DNA from: Deltaproteobacteria bacterium
GTDB taxonomy: Bacteria; Desulfobacterota; Syntrophia; Syntrophales; Smithellaceae
Assembly: GCA_022710585.1 (NCBI GenBank)
Contig: JAKLGV010000003.1
Location: 1-64,000, forward strand
DNA length: 64,000 nucleotides
Direction: 5' to 3'
The position numbers and the translations under genes are program-made. Under the pieces are notes generated by a model. The model did no database searches and was not told where the DNA came from. It saw only the letters and a program-made list of their open reading frames with translations. Positions 20,651 through 29,111 of this stretch are shown here, in pieces; the stretch's first letter is position 1; each line of letters begins with the position of its first letter.

Positions 20651-21550
20651 TTAAAATTCGCAGGCCACTCCGCCCGGTCTCATACAATCATCAACCGTAT
20701 CATAGGAGGGCTGTTTGAAAAAGAATCCGGTCACATCCGTGCCGTCTCCTTCATGATCTTCATAGTGATATTTTGAAGCAAAAATATACGAAAACAATTC
20801 ATTCTTGAAAGTAACAACCCTTGTCCCCGATCCCGTCTGCCTCAACAAAACACCATCGTTCTGTCCGGTGCCACTATCCATCAGCAGGGCGCTGATTCTT
20901 TTCATGGTATGCGTAACATTTCCGTTCACGTTCATGCTACCCAACTCAATATAGTTTAATTTCCGTGTGTCCGCGTTAGCTAAATTATCAAATCCCAAAT
21001 CCAAATAAATTCCACTGGCCGTTATCAGGGAGTCGTCCCCGGTCGCATTGATATTTCCGATCATAAAATTCTCGTGATCCTGATCCCACCCCCATTGCAT
21101 GACATCTACAGTGCCGCCCTGCCAACCATGGCGGTAACCGTGCCTTTGACCCTCGATAAACCCGGTGGCCGCGACATCCATATCCAGACTGATGCGGATA
21201 ACATTCGTGCTGCCGGTATTATAGTGCTGGTAAACATTATAATTGCCGGTATCAGCGGACCACCACCCACCAGTGTAATGCGTCGTACCCGGTATATCTG
21301 ATTGGGAGATCACCGTCGGCGTGGTCCAGAACAGATCTGTTGCGGCGAACTGCTCTATTTTGAAAAATGCCTGAGCGTCAATGTCAGCCAATTCGGCATC
21401 GGTCATTTTTTGGGGTTTCATACTGGGTTTTGCGGGCGCATAACCAACGAATAAAGAGAGCAATAAGAATGAGGCACATGCAAAAAAAGCAACAAATATT
21501 TTACTATACAATAAATACCGCACGATCGTCTGTATTAATAAAATTTTCAT
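20651..21550 (-). CDS. Unknown secreted protein under a sigma-54 promoter
   Basis: 299 aa. An N-terminal hydrophobic segment (about residues 16-37, IFVAFFACASFLLLSLFVGYA) is a signal peptide or anchor. Then comes KMTDAELADIDAQAFF, a pattern resembling the start of several beta-rich surface proteins. The rest is rich in Gly, Asp, Asn and aromatic residues with alternating beta-strand character. The end, DDCMRPGGVACEF, has two cysteines that could pair. I do not recognise a family. The ribosome site is weak (GGGGAG about 13 bases before the ATG). A good -24/-12 promoter lies 187 bp upstream and palindromes lie farther up, so it is probably made under specific conditions, like many sigma-54-controlled surface proteins. 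Confidence 0.75.
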   Translation of the reverse strand: MKILLIQTIVRYLLYSKIFVAFFACASFLLLSLFVGYAPAKPSMKPQKMTDAELADIDAQAFFKIEQFAATDLFWTTPTVISQSDIPGTTHYTGGWWSADTGNYNVYQHYNTGSTNVIRISLDMDVAATGFIEGQRHGYRHGWQGGTVDVMQWGWDQDHENFMIGNINATGDDSLITASGIYLDLGFDNLANADTRKLNYIELGSMNVNGNVTHTMKRISALLMDSGTGQNDGVLLRQTGSGTRVVTFKNELFSYIFASKYHYEDHEGDGTDVTGFFFKQPSYDTVDDCMRPGGVACEF

Positions 21551-21736
21551 GAAGAAATGAACTCCCCACTATGGTTCACTCGCAGCCAAAACAATTCCTG
21601 CCGTTAACATCCCATCTATTCAGGTCAAATTAAGAAACTGTAATACGCAGATCCCTATCAAATTCATTTTAATATCCTTAACTTATTGTGCGATACAGCA
21701 GCATCCGACATCATTAAGATAAATTGTTTTGCATTA

Positions 21737-21752
21737 AGCAAAATATGTACCA
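21737..21752 (-). promoter_or_regulatory. Sigma-54 (-24/-12) promoter
   Basis: Minus strand TGGTACATATTTTGCT: the -24 TGG-AC (consensus TGGCAC), a five-base spacer and -12 TTGCT, with exactly ten bases between GG and GC. It reads toward the secreted-protein gene and predicts a leader of about 175 nt. One mismatch (T for C) in the -24 hexamer. Confidence 0.6.
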
Positions 21753-21837
21753 TTTTCAAAATATGGACACAATCACTATAAGTAATTAAAATATAAGATA
21801 AATATGTATTGGACTACACAAAAAAAATTGCCACCAT

Positions 21838-21921
21838 ATGGGGCAAGTTTTTTCATATTGCCCCATCATTCATTAATTACCTTTTTTATCAATATCTTAT
21901 CAATGAGAATGATATGCCCCA
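21838..21921. repeat. ATGGGGCA palindromes upstream of the sigma-54 promoter
   Basis: ATGGGGCAA (21838-21846) and TTGCCCCAT (21858-21866) form a perfect 9-bp inverted repeat with an 11-base spacer. A third copy, TGCCCCAT, lies at 21914-21921, inside ATGCCCCATGTGAGGCAT. They sit about 85-170 bp upstream of the -24/-12 element, as expected of an enhancer-binding-protein site. The rest of the 21551-22207 stretch is AT-rich and shows no gene I can support. Confidence 0.5.
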
Positions 21922-22207
21922 TGTGAGGCATTTTATAGTTTAGCAATAAATAATTTCATGTTTTCAGACTTTTGTTATTTGTTTCGTGAATAGGCCCGGT
22001 TGCCAATTATCTTCAGAATGATGGATGAAGCAGGAAAAGGCTTTTGAGAAGAATGCGAGTAAGAAAAAAAGACATCAAGAACAGCAGGTGCGCATTAATT
22101 ATGACGCGCTGACCGCTCACCTAGATAAGGTAAGTGACGATTTGATCGGCAGCGCCATCTGCATCATATAAAGAAATGACGCTATGTTGATTGAGGATAA
22201 AGAAGAT

Positions 22208-22378
22208 TTACCAGAGTCCGAACCAGTGCTTACTGCCCGCCAGCCAAATAAGCGATATGATATACCCCACCAGGACTGCCGTGGCGATTTTCTCCGTCAT
22301 AGTCATTGGCTGATCCTGCTGTTCATTATTTTCGGCATTTTCGGCTGCCGGCTGCTGTTTTTGAGTATCGTCAGCCAA
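22208..22378 (-). CDS. Small single-span membrane protein with TTG start
   Basis: 56 aa if started at TTG 22378. GGAGG lies eight bases upstream of that TTG, whereas the in-frame ATGs farther up overlap the Shine-Dalgarno sequence itself. The protein has a hydrophilic N-terminus rich in Gln, Asn and Glu (MADDTQKQQPAAENAENN), then a membrane helix (IATAVLVGYIISLIWLAG). Function is unknown. It has the look of the small hydrophobic proteins that accompany transport or stress systems. A plus-strand frame over the same bases is a shadow. Confidence 0.6.
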   Translation of the reverse strand: MADDTQKQQPAAENAENNEQQDQPMTMTEKIATAVLVGYIISLIWLAGSKHWFGLW

Positions 22379-22497
22379 GTGATTCACCTCCATCATTTTA
22401 AACTTTTTTCCCATATATACGGAAACATGGATAATTGTCAACTTTTACGTGATTATCAAATTACCATTGCGAGAAAGTTTCCCTTTCAAATCAATGC

Positions 22498-22662
22498 CTA
22501 CTTTTTGATCAGCGCTTGATAGACATACCCATTAACGGGATTCATCGTAAGACCACCGACAGGCTCCCATCCATCTTTCATTAAATCATTCACTTTTTTC
22601 TCCAATACCTTAATAGCGGTTTCAGTTGTCCAGGCGTTGCTGGTAACAATCTTATACTCCAT
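22498..22662 (-). CDS. DUF1737-like small protein
   Basis: 54 aa. It starts MEYKIVTSNAWTTE and has LEKKVNDLMKDGWEPVGGL before ending YVYQALIKK. The pattern 'YKIV... LE-KVN-L...GW-PVGGL ... YYQA' is that of the DUF1737 family of small bacterial proteins with no known function. The start is supported by a long purine-rich ribosome site (AGGAGGGGGGAGGG) directly upstream. It lies upstream of the small membrane protein on the same strand, so the two may be co-transcribed. Confidence 0.72.
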   Translation of the reverse strand: MEYKIVTSNAWTTETAIKVLEKKVNDLMKDGWEPVGGLTMNPVNGYVYQALIKK

Positions 22663-22717
22663 CCCTCCCCCCTCCTATGGCTTGATGCTCAAAGTCAATT
22701 TAATGTTTCTTAATTGG

Positions 22718-22802
22718 TGCCTGGGGTCGGAATCGAACCGACACAGCCTCAAGGACCGAGGGATTTTAAGTCCCTTGCGTCTACCAGTTCCGCCACCCAG
22801 GC
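22718..22802 (-). tRNA. tRNA-Leu (anticodon TAA)
   Basis: Reads GCCTGGG ... CCCAGGC plus discriminator A on the minus strand, a perfect seven-pair acceptor stem. The anticodon loop CTTAAAA gives TAA. A long variable arm (CCTCGGTCCTTGAGG region) is typical of class II tRNA-Leu, and the T-arm GGTTCGATTCC is intact. CCA is not encoded. Confidence 0.95.
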
Positions 22803-22960
22803 ATATGAATTCAAATCGGGAAGCAGTGGGCTTATATTATTTTTGCCTGACAGTGTCAAGGTCTTACTGATGACTTCTTGTCATGACATTCTTTTTGTTT
22901 CTTGAAGACTTTGCGGCTTATATGATAAGCATAATCAATCAGTGAAAAAGGAAATGGATT

Positions 22961-24286
22961 ATGCAGGAAGTTGATTTAATCATCACCGGAGCAAAAGCGC
23001 TTTTACTCGATTCTCAAAACACCCTTCTGGACCGGGCTGCTGTCGTCAGTAACGCGGACCAGATCGTTGCTGTTGGTCAGTCTGATCAAATTTTAAAAAA
23101 ATATAAGGCAAAAAAAATGATTGCCGCTGATCATTCACTGATCATGCCCGGTTTCGTCAATTGTCACACCCATGCTGCCATGACCTGCTTTCGGGGCATT
23201 GCCGATGATCTGGAGTTAATGGACTGGCTCAATAATTATATTTTCCCCGCCGAAGCAAAAAATGTAAATCCGGAGTTGGCCTACTGGGGTTCGCTTCTGG
23301 GCGCTGCGGAAATGATTAAATCCGGCACGACCACTTTCTGCGATATGTATATTTTTGAAGATGAAACCGCACGCGCGGCTAAGGTTGCGGGCATCCGCTG
23401 TCTTATCGGCGAAGTGCTCTTTGATTTTCCCTCACCCAATTTCAAAACGCCCGAAGAAGGCCTCGCCTGCACAAAAATGCTCCTTGAAAAATGGAAGGGA
23501 GATTCTCTGGTGAACATCATCATTGAACCGCACGCGCTTTATACCTGTTCCAAGCCATTGCTGACAGAAGTGAAAAAGATGGCCGAAGATTATCATGTAC
23601 CGATAGGACTTCATCTTCTGGAAAACGCCGCCGAAAAAAAGCAGCTTGAAGAAAAATTCGGGAAAGGCGCCGTCTCCTTTCTGAAAGACATCGGCTATCT
23701 CGATGAAAAACTGATCGCGTTTCACTGCGTTTATTTTTCTGATGAAGACATGAAGATGTTCGCCGAACACGGCTGTAAAATCTCCCATAATCCGGCCAGC
23801 AACATGAAGCTAGCCAGCGGTGTGGCGCCGGTTCCTGAAATGCTCAAAGCCGGCATTACTGTGGGCCTCGGAACCGACGGTTGCGCGAGTAATAACAATC
23901 TGGATATGATCAAGGAAATGTCCACGGCGGCCAAACTGCACAAAGTCACCCGCCTTGATCCGACAGTCCTGGACGCGCAAACGGTTGTGCGCATGGCCAC
24001 CATCGATGGCGCGAAGGCGCTGGGGATGGACAGGAAAATTGGTTCTCTGGAAGCGGGTAAGAAAGCCGATATCATCCTTATCGATTTGAACAAGCCGCAT
24101 CTGACTCCGCTTTACAATGAATATTCACATCTTGCTTACGCGGCCAGCGGCGCTGACGTTGATACGGTGATCATCAACGGTAAGGTGGTCATGGAAAACC
24201 GCCGATTGCTGACCATTAATGAAGAAGAAGTGATGAGTAAAGTAAGGGAAATTGCTCAGAAGGTTAAAGAAAGCCTTAGAAAGTAA
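22961..24286 (+). CDS. mtaD: Amidohydrolase, 5'-methylthioadenosine/S-adenosylhomocysteine deaminase type
   Basis: 441 aa, cytoplasmic metal-dependent deaminase. Signs are LIMPGFVNCHTHAAM (the HxH metal site), the conserved GTTTFCDMY segment, the H-L-EN segment near residue 220, AFHCVY and SHNPASNMKL, and the GLGTDGCASNN metal-binding Asp. In this family these enzymes deaminate MTA or SAH, which recycles products of radical-SAM and methyltransfer reactions; some members act on other adenosine derivatives. A GAAAAAGGAAATGGATT stretch precedes the ATG. The DUF4139-type gene follows 10 bp downstream, an odd partner that may simply share a promoter. Confidence 0.9.
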   Translation: MQEVDLIITGAKALLLDSQNTLLDRAAVVSNADQIVAVGQSDQILKKYKAKKMIAADHSLIMPGFVNCHTHAAMTCFRGIADDLELMDWLNNYIFPAEAKNVNPELAYWGSLLGAAEMIKSGTTTFCDMYIFEDETARAAKVAGIRCLIGEVLFDFPSPNFKTPEEGLACTKMLLEKWKGDSLVNIIIEPHALYTCSKPLLTEVKKMAEDYHVPIGLHLLENAAEKKQLEEKFGKGAVSFLKDIGYLDEKLIAFHCVYFSDEDMKMFAEHGCKISHNPASNMKLASGVAPVPEMLKAGITVGLGTDGCASNNNLDMIKEMSTAAKLHKVTRLDPTVLDAQTVVRMATIDGAKALGMDRKIGSLEAGKKADIILIDLNKPHLTPLYNEYSHLAYAASGADVDTVIINGKVVMENRRLLTINEEEVMSKVREIAQKVKESLRK

Positions 24287-24296
24287 AGGAGACTCT

Positions 24297-25853
24297 ATGA
24301 AAGTCAGCCATTATCTTCAACTTAATTTGATCATTGCTTTGATCATGCTGATTCCTCTCATCTCCTTGGCAACCGTCAGGGAGGTAATCCTCTTTCCCCA
24401 TTCGGCAAAAATATCGGAAACAACCAAAATTCATCCTCAATGCGATAAAGGAAAATGTAAGGCCACTATCATGCTGCCACCTCAGTCTGATCCGGAGTCC
24501 CTGGTTGTTACACTTGCGCCGCAGAGTCCGTCAAAAATTGAAGACGTGCTGGTAAAATCGGTTCAGGTTCAGGATGAAGCGAGAATTACCGAATTACGCA
24601 AGCAACTGACAGCAGCCGAAAATGAAAGAAAAGCGATAAAGTCAAAATTGCAGGCTTTGGAAGCGCAGATTCAGTTCTGGGAGGCGCAAACCAAAACCAA
24701 AACAAAGACCATCGCGGATTCCTACAAATTGGCAGACGCTATCGGCAAAAATATTCAAAAAGCAGGGATGGACAAATTTTCAGCGGAAACGCAATTGGAA
24801 AAAGTTGAGAAAAACATCAAAAAACTCCAGGACGATTTAAATCAGGCCGCGGGCCATAAAGAAACGGCGTGGGAAATCACTTTATCGTTATCAGTCTCTC
24901 ATCAGAATGAAATATCCCTGTCCTACACTTATCTTCTGGCCGGCTGCGGCTGGCTTCCTCTTTACCGTCTTGAAGCTCTGCCCGCCAATAAAAGCGTTGC
25001 TTTTTCCTGGGAAGCAGACGTGTGGCAGTCTTCAGGCGCCGATTGGAAAAATGTGCAGGTGAGTTTGGCCACGCTCCAACCTGTCATCCATGTCAACCCT
25101 CCTGAGATGCCGGAATGGATTATCAAACCCCGCAGACTTTACAAAGCGGCGCGAAGCAAGGCAGAGAATGCCACCCCACTGGCGCAGACAGAAGCCGCCG
25201 CGGAAGAAGAATCCATCGCCTTAAGTGCGGCGCCCGTGGAAACCCCGAGCACAACCTATTCAACCTGGTCACTCGGACAGAAAAACATTACCGCCGGAAG
25301 CAAGCAGCGTTTGCAAATAAAAAATGAAACATGGCCTGCCGACTTTGTTTTTCTGGCGCGTCCGGCTCTGAATCCGCAGGCTTTCGTCCGCGCTCAAATC
25401 AAGCTGGATAAGCCGGCCGATATTCCTACCGGAAAGGCAATGTACGTTATAGACGGAGCGGTGTTAGACAAACGCGACTTTTCCTTTTCCGGTTCTGATG
25501 GAATGCTTTTTTTCGGAACAACCCCGCTTATTTCCGTTACCTCAACGACAATAGCAGACCAGTCCGGAGAAAAAACGATTTTACAGGACAAACAAACCCG
25601 CAGTTGGCAATGGCTGATTGAAGCAAAGAACTCCGGTAATACGGATGTTAAACTCCGCATCGAAGAACCGGTGCCCCAGGCGCGCAACAAAAAGATTAAG
25701 TTGAGTTTCCGGCATAATCCGGAACCATCAGAAAAAGACCATGCCAAATTTGTCTGGCTGCTGGATGTCCCCGCCGGACAGAAAAAAACCATTCAGAACC
25801 ATGTTGAACTGGAGGCGTCAGCTGACATGAACATCGATTTCGGCTGGCGGTAA
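24297..25853 (+). CDS. Secreted mucoidy-inhibitor-like protein (DUF4139 type)
   Basis: 518 aa from ATG 24297, chosen because AAAGGAGACTCT stands directly before it; a frame start at 24252 lies within mtaD. Residues 1-22 are a signal peptide (IIALIMLIPLISLA). An N-terminal beta domain of the DUF4140 type is followed by a long coiled coil (about residues 95-185, rich in Lys, Glu, Gln and Ala), then a large beta-rich DUF4139-like domain (SYTYLLAGCGWLPLYRLEA, SFSWEADVWQSSGADW). The usual length of the family fits. Members include the MuiA-like proteins, whose molecular role is unclear. Probably periplasmic or surface. Confidence 0.8.
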   Translation: MKVSHYLQLNLIIALIMLIPLISLATVREVILFPHSAKISETTKIHPQCDKGKCKATIMLPPQSDPESLVVTLAPQSPSKIEDVLVKSVQVQDEARITELRKQLTAAENERKAIKSKLQALEAQIQFWEAQTKTKTKTIADSYKLADAIGKNIQKAGMDKFSAETQLEKVEKNIKKLQDDLNQAAGHKETAWEITLSLSVSHQNEISLSYTYLLAGCGWLPLYRLEALPANKSVAFSWEADVWQSSGADWKNVQVSLATLQPVIHVNPPEMPEWIIKPRRLYKAARSKAENATPLAQTEAAAEEESIALSAAPVETPSTTYSTWSLGQKNITAGSKQRLQIKNETWPADFVFLARPALNPQAFVRAQIKLDKPADIPTGKAMYVIDGAVLDKRDFSFSGSDGMLFFGTTPLISVTSTTIADQSGEKTILQDKQTRSWQWLIEAKNSGNTDVKLRIEEPVPQARNKKIKLSFRHNPEPSEKDHAKFVWLLDVPAGQKKTIQNHVELEASADMNIDFGWR

Positions 25854-25870
25854 AGGCTTAATAAAAAGGA

Positions 25871-26557
25871 CTACTCGTACTCGTCCAGATATCTCTCGAT
25901 ATATTCGCTGACGCGTTCTTTGGGCTGAAAGATTCCGAAATGACCTTCGCAGAGAATATCGGCATCCAGAGCCAGTAATTTCTGCATGGATTTCTTCCAT
26001 GCTTTGATATCCGAATCAAAGTCTCTGTGAAACGGCCCGTGAATATCCTGCCCGAAAAGCACCCTCTTCCCCACCCTATCCAGATAAAGAGAAATTGAAC
26101 CGGGTGTATGGCCGGGAGTATGCAGGCAATGCAATTCTTCACCACCAAACTTTAATATCTCATGGTCGCCTTTGAGTTTTTGATCCACGGACGTCGGAGG
26201 GAAAGTCGTACTGTACCAGTTGGCCGCCGTTTTACGGGAATCGCCACGTTCCACAGCATTGGCATCCAGTTCGTGAATCATTATTTTTGTTCCGAATTGT
26301 TTTTTAAAGAAAGGCGCCGAGCCGATGTGGTCGATATGGCAATGCGTCAGAATTAAATTAGAAACACTGGCGGGATTCAAACCAAGCATCTCGATATTGC
26401 GGACAATCTGAGAGGAACTTCCTCCGGCACCGGCATCAATCAGAACCAGGTCTCCGGCAAAATCGATCAGATAAATCGCCGCATCGTCGGCTGCTGTTAT
26501 TCCCGGCCCGCCGATTAAATAAACGCCGCTGATGATTTCTTCCGTATTCTTTCTCAT
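25871..26557 (-). CDS. MBL-fold metallohydrolase
   Basis: 228 aa. The metallo-beta-lactamase signature HxHxDH is present (LTHCHIDHIGSAP), with a further metal-ligand His in HTPGHTPGSISLY, an Asp in LFGQDIHG and a last His in EGHFGIF. Such proteins hydrolyse glyoxylate-type thioesters, lactones or other substrates; nothing in the neighbourhood identifies which. No signal peptide, so cytoplasmic. It is convergent with the DUF4139-type gene (17 bp gap) and downstream of the broken nucleotidyltransferase gene. Confidence 0.88.
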   Translation of the reverse strand: MRKNTEEIISGVYLIGGPGITAADDAAIYLIDFAGDLVLIDAGAGGSSSQIVRNIEMLGLNPASVSNLILTHCHIDHIGSAPFFKKQFGTKIMIHELDANAVERGDSRKTAANWYSTTFPPTSVDQKLKGDHEILKFGGEELHCLHTPGHTPGSISLYLDRVGKRVLFGQDIHGPFHRDFDSDIKAWKKSMQKLLALDADILCEGHFGIFQPKERVSEYIERYLDEYE

Positions 26558-26589
26558 TAATTACCAATTATTGAAACGCAGTCGTTTTC

Positions 26590-27120
26590 CTAAAGTGTTT
26601 TAATAATATTTTCCAGTCTCTCTTTTATATCATTTTCCCCTGAAGCATCGGAAAAGTCATTCAACCACTGCCTGATATAAACAAAATCAAGATTTGGCAT
26701 CCTTAAAATTATGCTCCTGACATCCTCAAGGTCGCGCGATCTTCCGGCTACTATTTTATGGATAATGACATCCTCAGGCGCGGCAAAGCATACGTTTCGG
26801 TCAATTATCCTGACTCTCCTTGCCCTCGCTATGGCCTGACGTTCATAAGGAGAAAAAGAGAAAATAAAATCAATCCGGATTCCTGTTTCCTCATGTATGA
26901 CGGGCAAAACCATTGTTTTGCGGACAAATTCTTCTGTTTTTTCGGGCAATATTTTAAGCTGAAGATTATTGGCAAGAGTAATAATGTTTGTCAGCTTATC
27001 AATATCACGTGTTAATCTTGGCTCACCTTACAGCAACACCGCTTGACCGCCGATAAGCATGTAAGGAATTTCACAACGCTCAAGTTCCTCACTGATGGAA
27101 CAGATTATTTCTTCGAACAT
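26590..27120 (-). pseudogene. Nucleotidyltransferase (AbiEii/DUF6036-like), interrupted by a stop codon
   Basis: From ATG 27120 the frame reads MFEEIICSISEELERCEIPY, then MLIGGQAVLL, a TAA at 27030-27028, then GEPRLTRDIDKL and on in the same frame to the stop at 26590. The expected family text at the stop is GGQAVLLYGEPRLTRDID, so a Tyr codon (TAT/TAC) has become TAA. Right after DID the copy also seems a few residues short compared with the usual DID-TLG-D pattern. The nucleotidyltransferase signature (GG-A / R-T-D-D) is thus split, and the remaining ATG at 26949 leaves only the C-terminal half. It overlaps the 69-aa gene upstream by 16 bp. Family members are often toxin-antitoxin components. 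Translation by readthrough cannot be excluded. Confidence 0.7.
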
Positions 27121-27314
27121 AAATTCAATATCCTCACCATCTTGATATCCGTTTCTATTTCCGCCAGCGGATCTTTAAAAGGTATTACTCCCAGATTCAC
27201 GGCTTCCTGCCACAAGGCGGAAAAGATGTTGAAAGCCCTCTGCGGTGGAAGCGGGCCTTCCTTGCGAGATAATGCGTCCTCCAATTCTCTTACAATCTGA
27301 CTATTTTTTATCAC
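27105..27314 (-). CDS. Small protein paired with the nucleotidyltransferase pseudogene
   Basis: 69 aa, start MIKNSQIVRELEDALSRKEG, mostly helical, no cysteine cluster or membrane segment. The stop overlaps the start of the nucleotidyltransferase gene (ATG at 27120 inside TTTATGTTCG), the tight coupling seen when a small protein and an AbiEii-like transferase form a pair. I recognise no domain. Pairing suggests it could be an antitoxin- or adaptor-like protein; that is inference. Confidence 0.6.
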   Translation of the reverse strand: MIKNSQIVRELEDALSRKEGPLPPQRAFNIFSALWQEAVNLGVIPFKDPLAEIETDIKMVRILNLCSKK

Positions 27315-27341
27315 GACAATCTCTTTATTTTTTATTGTTCT

Positions 27342-28274
27342 TTACGGTTGAAACGTGCCGATTAATTCATTGACGTCTTTTATCTTACTGTCGATAAGAT
27401 AATCTTTTATTCCTGCGAGGATTTCCATTGTGGCGCGAGGATTGACAAAATTGGCTGTGCCGATCTGCACGGCCTTAGCCCCCACAATCAGAAACTCCAG
27501 CGCATCTTCAGCCGTCATAATGCCGCCGATGCCGATGACCGGCACGGAAACTTTCTGGACAACCTGCCAGACCATCCTCAGCGCCACCGGTTTGATTGCC
27601 GGTCCGGATAATCCGCCGGTAATGTTTTTCAGGTGAGGTCTTCTGGTTTTCAAATCAACGGACATTCCCGTCAGGGTATTGATTAATGATACGGCATCAG
27701 CGCCTGCTTTTTCGACTGCAAGAGCGATAGATGTTATATCCGTCACATTGGGGGTCAGTTTAACAATAACGGGCAAAGATGTTTCATTTTTGACGATGCT
27801 TGTCACTTTTGCGGCAATTTTCGGATCGGCACCGAAACTCAGTCCGCCATTTTTGACATTTGGACAGGAAATGTTCACTTCCAGCGCGTGCACGCCCTTT
27901 GCGGCACTGAGCCGTTGAGCCACCTTTTTATAGTCATCATAAGTTTCGCCGTAGATGTTGGCGATCACGGCCACATCGCATTTCCGCAGGAAGGGAAGCT
28001 TCTCATCGATAAAAGCATCGACGCCGACATTCTGCAAACCGACCGCGTTCAGCATGCCACCGGTAGTTTCCATAATGCGGGGCGGCGGGTTTCCCAAACG
28101 CGGTTTGAGTGAAAGACCTTTGACAACAATGGCGCCCAAGTTGTTTAAGTCGATATAACCGGCATATTCTTCCCCGTAACCGAAAGTACCCGATGCGGTC
28201 ATGACCGGATTTTTTAATTTTAACGGCCCGATCTGAACAGCCATTTTAGGAGATGTTTTTGCTTTCACGGTCAT
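27342..28274 (-). CDS. pyrD: Dihydroorotate dehydrogenase B, catalytic subunit
   Basis: 310 aa, class 1B FMN enzyme of pyrimidine synthesis oxidising dihydroorotate to orotate, with electrons leaving through PyrK to NAD+. Motifs are [26 protein letters not shown] (with the class 1 catalytic cysteine), [18 protein letters not shown] and [14 protein letters not shown] for FMN binding. It lies 6 bp from pyrK, which forms the other half of the heterotetramer. The N-terminal ten residues ([10 protein letters not shown]) precede the usual start [10 protein letters not shown]; a start at 28244 is possible but has no better ribosome site. Confidence 0.95.
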   Translation of the reverse strand: MTVKAKTSPKMAVQIGPLKLKNPVMTASGTFGYGEEYAGYIDLNNLGAIVVKGLSLKPRLGNPPPRIMETTGGMLNAVGLQNVGVDAFIDEKLPFLRKCDVAVIANIYGETYDDYKKVAQRLSAAKGVHALEVNISCPNVKNGGLSFGADPKIAAKVTSIVKNETSLPVIVKLTPNVTDITSIALAVEKAGADAVSLINTLTGMSVDLKTRRPHLKNITGGLSGPAIKPVALRMVWQVVQKVSVPVIGIGGIMTAEDALEFLIVGAKAVQIGTANFVNPRATMEILAGIKDYLIDSKIKDVNELIGTFQP

Positions 28275-28280
28275 GATGAA

Positions 28281-29099
28281 CTAATCCCAGATAATATCAT
28301 TTAAATCGAAAACCGGTCCGTCGCTGCAAACCCGCTTATAACTCATAGCGCCTTCTTTATCTTTGATGGCTACCGCGCAGCCCATGCAGGCGCCGGTGCC
28401 GCAGGCCATCCGCTCTTCCAGCGAGACCTGACAAATGAACTTGCTTTTATTCAAGACTTCCGCCAGAGCTTTCATCATTCCCCGGGGGCCGCAGGCGAAA
28501 ATGGAGGTGTCTTCGGGCTTAAATTGCCTGATATCCTTTTTGAAAATCTGCGTGACAAAACCTTTTTCGCCAACGGTTCCGTCATCCGTGCAGACATTCA
28601 TGTCGCTGCACAGCCTGTCCACTTTTTCCAGTCCCACAACGGCTGAAATACTCTGAAACCCCGGATACATAATCATCTGCGAAGAAGAAATCTCGGATTT
28701 GCTGCTCAGACTTTCAATAAGCATCGAAAGAGGAGCGATGCCGATTCCTCCGGAAATGAAAACGATATTTTTTCTGACAGACGTTGTATCAAAGCCATTG
28801 CCCAGCGGCCCGTTGATTTCGACCTGAGAGCCTTCAATCAAGCCGGCCAGAATCTGCGTTCCCTTCCCCACAACACGGTAGAGCAGATCAATCGTGCAGA
28901 AAATTTCATTGCGGGAGAAAGAATAAATGCTGATGGGACGGGAAAGAAATGGATCATTCAATCCGGCGATGCGAATCATCACAAACTGGCCCGGCACAGG
29001 ATTGTCAAAGGAAGGCGCCGTGCGCAGCTTCATCAGGAAGCAGTTTTCCTGCACTTCCTCATTTTCAAGAACCTCTCCAATATAGATATTTCCGGCCAT
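28281..29099 (-). CDS. pyrK: Dihydroorotate dehydrogenase B, electron-transfer subunit
   Basis: 272 aa. Ferredoxin-reductase-like: FAD-binding segment (FLSRPISIYS), NAD-binding segment (FISGGIGIAPL and CGPRGMMKAL), and a C-terminal [2Fe-2S] site with the spacing C-X4-C-X2-C...C (MACGTGACMGCAV ... KRVCSDGPVF). Passes electrons from the PyrD FMN to NAD+. An AAAGGTGGCAG ribosome site precedes the ATG. Operon order is PTS genes, rimI, pyrK, pyrD. Confidence 0.95.
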   Translation of the reverse strand: MAGNIYIGEVLENEEVQENCFLMKLRTAPSFDNPVPGQFVMIRIAGLNDPFLSRPISIYSFSRNEIFCTIDLLYRVVGKGTQILAGLIEGSQVEINGPLGNGFDTTSVRKNIVFISGGIGIAPLSMLIESLSSKSEISSSQMIMYPGFQSISAVVGLEKVDRLCSDMNVCTDDGTVGEKGFVTQIFKKDIRQFKPEDTSIFACGPRGMMKALAEVLNKSKFICQVSLEERMACGTGACMGCAVAIKDKEGAMSYKRVCSDGPVFDLNDIIWD

Positions 29100-29111
29100 C
29101 TGCCACCTTTT

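Noticed and set aside
22184-22519. Plus-strand frame of 111 codons
   Set aside because: It is the mirror of the small TTG-start membrane protein; the minus strand has the ribosome site and plausible text.
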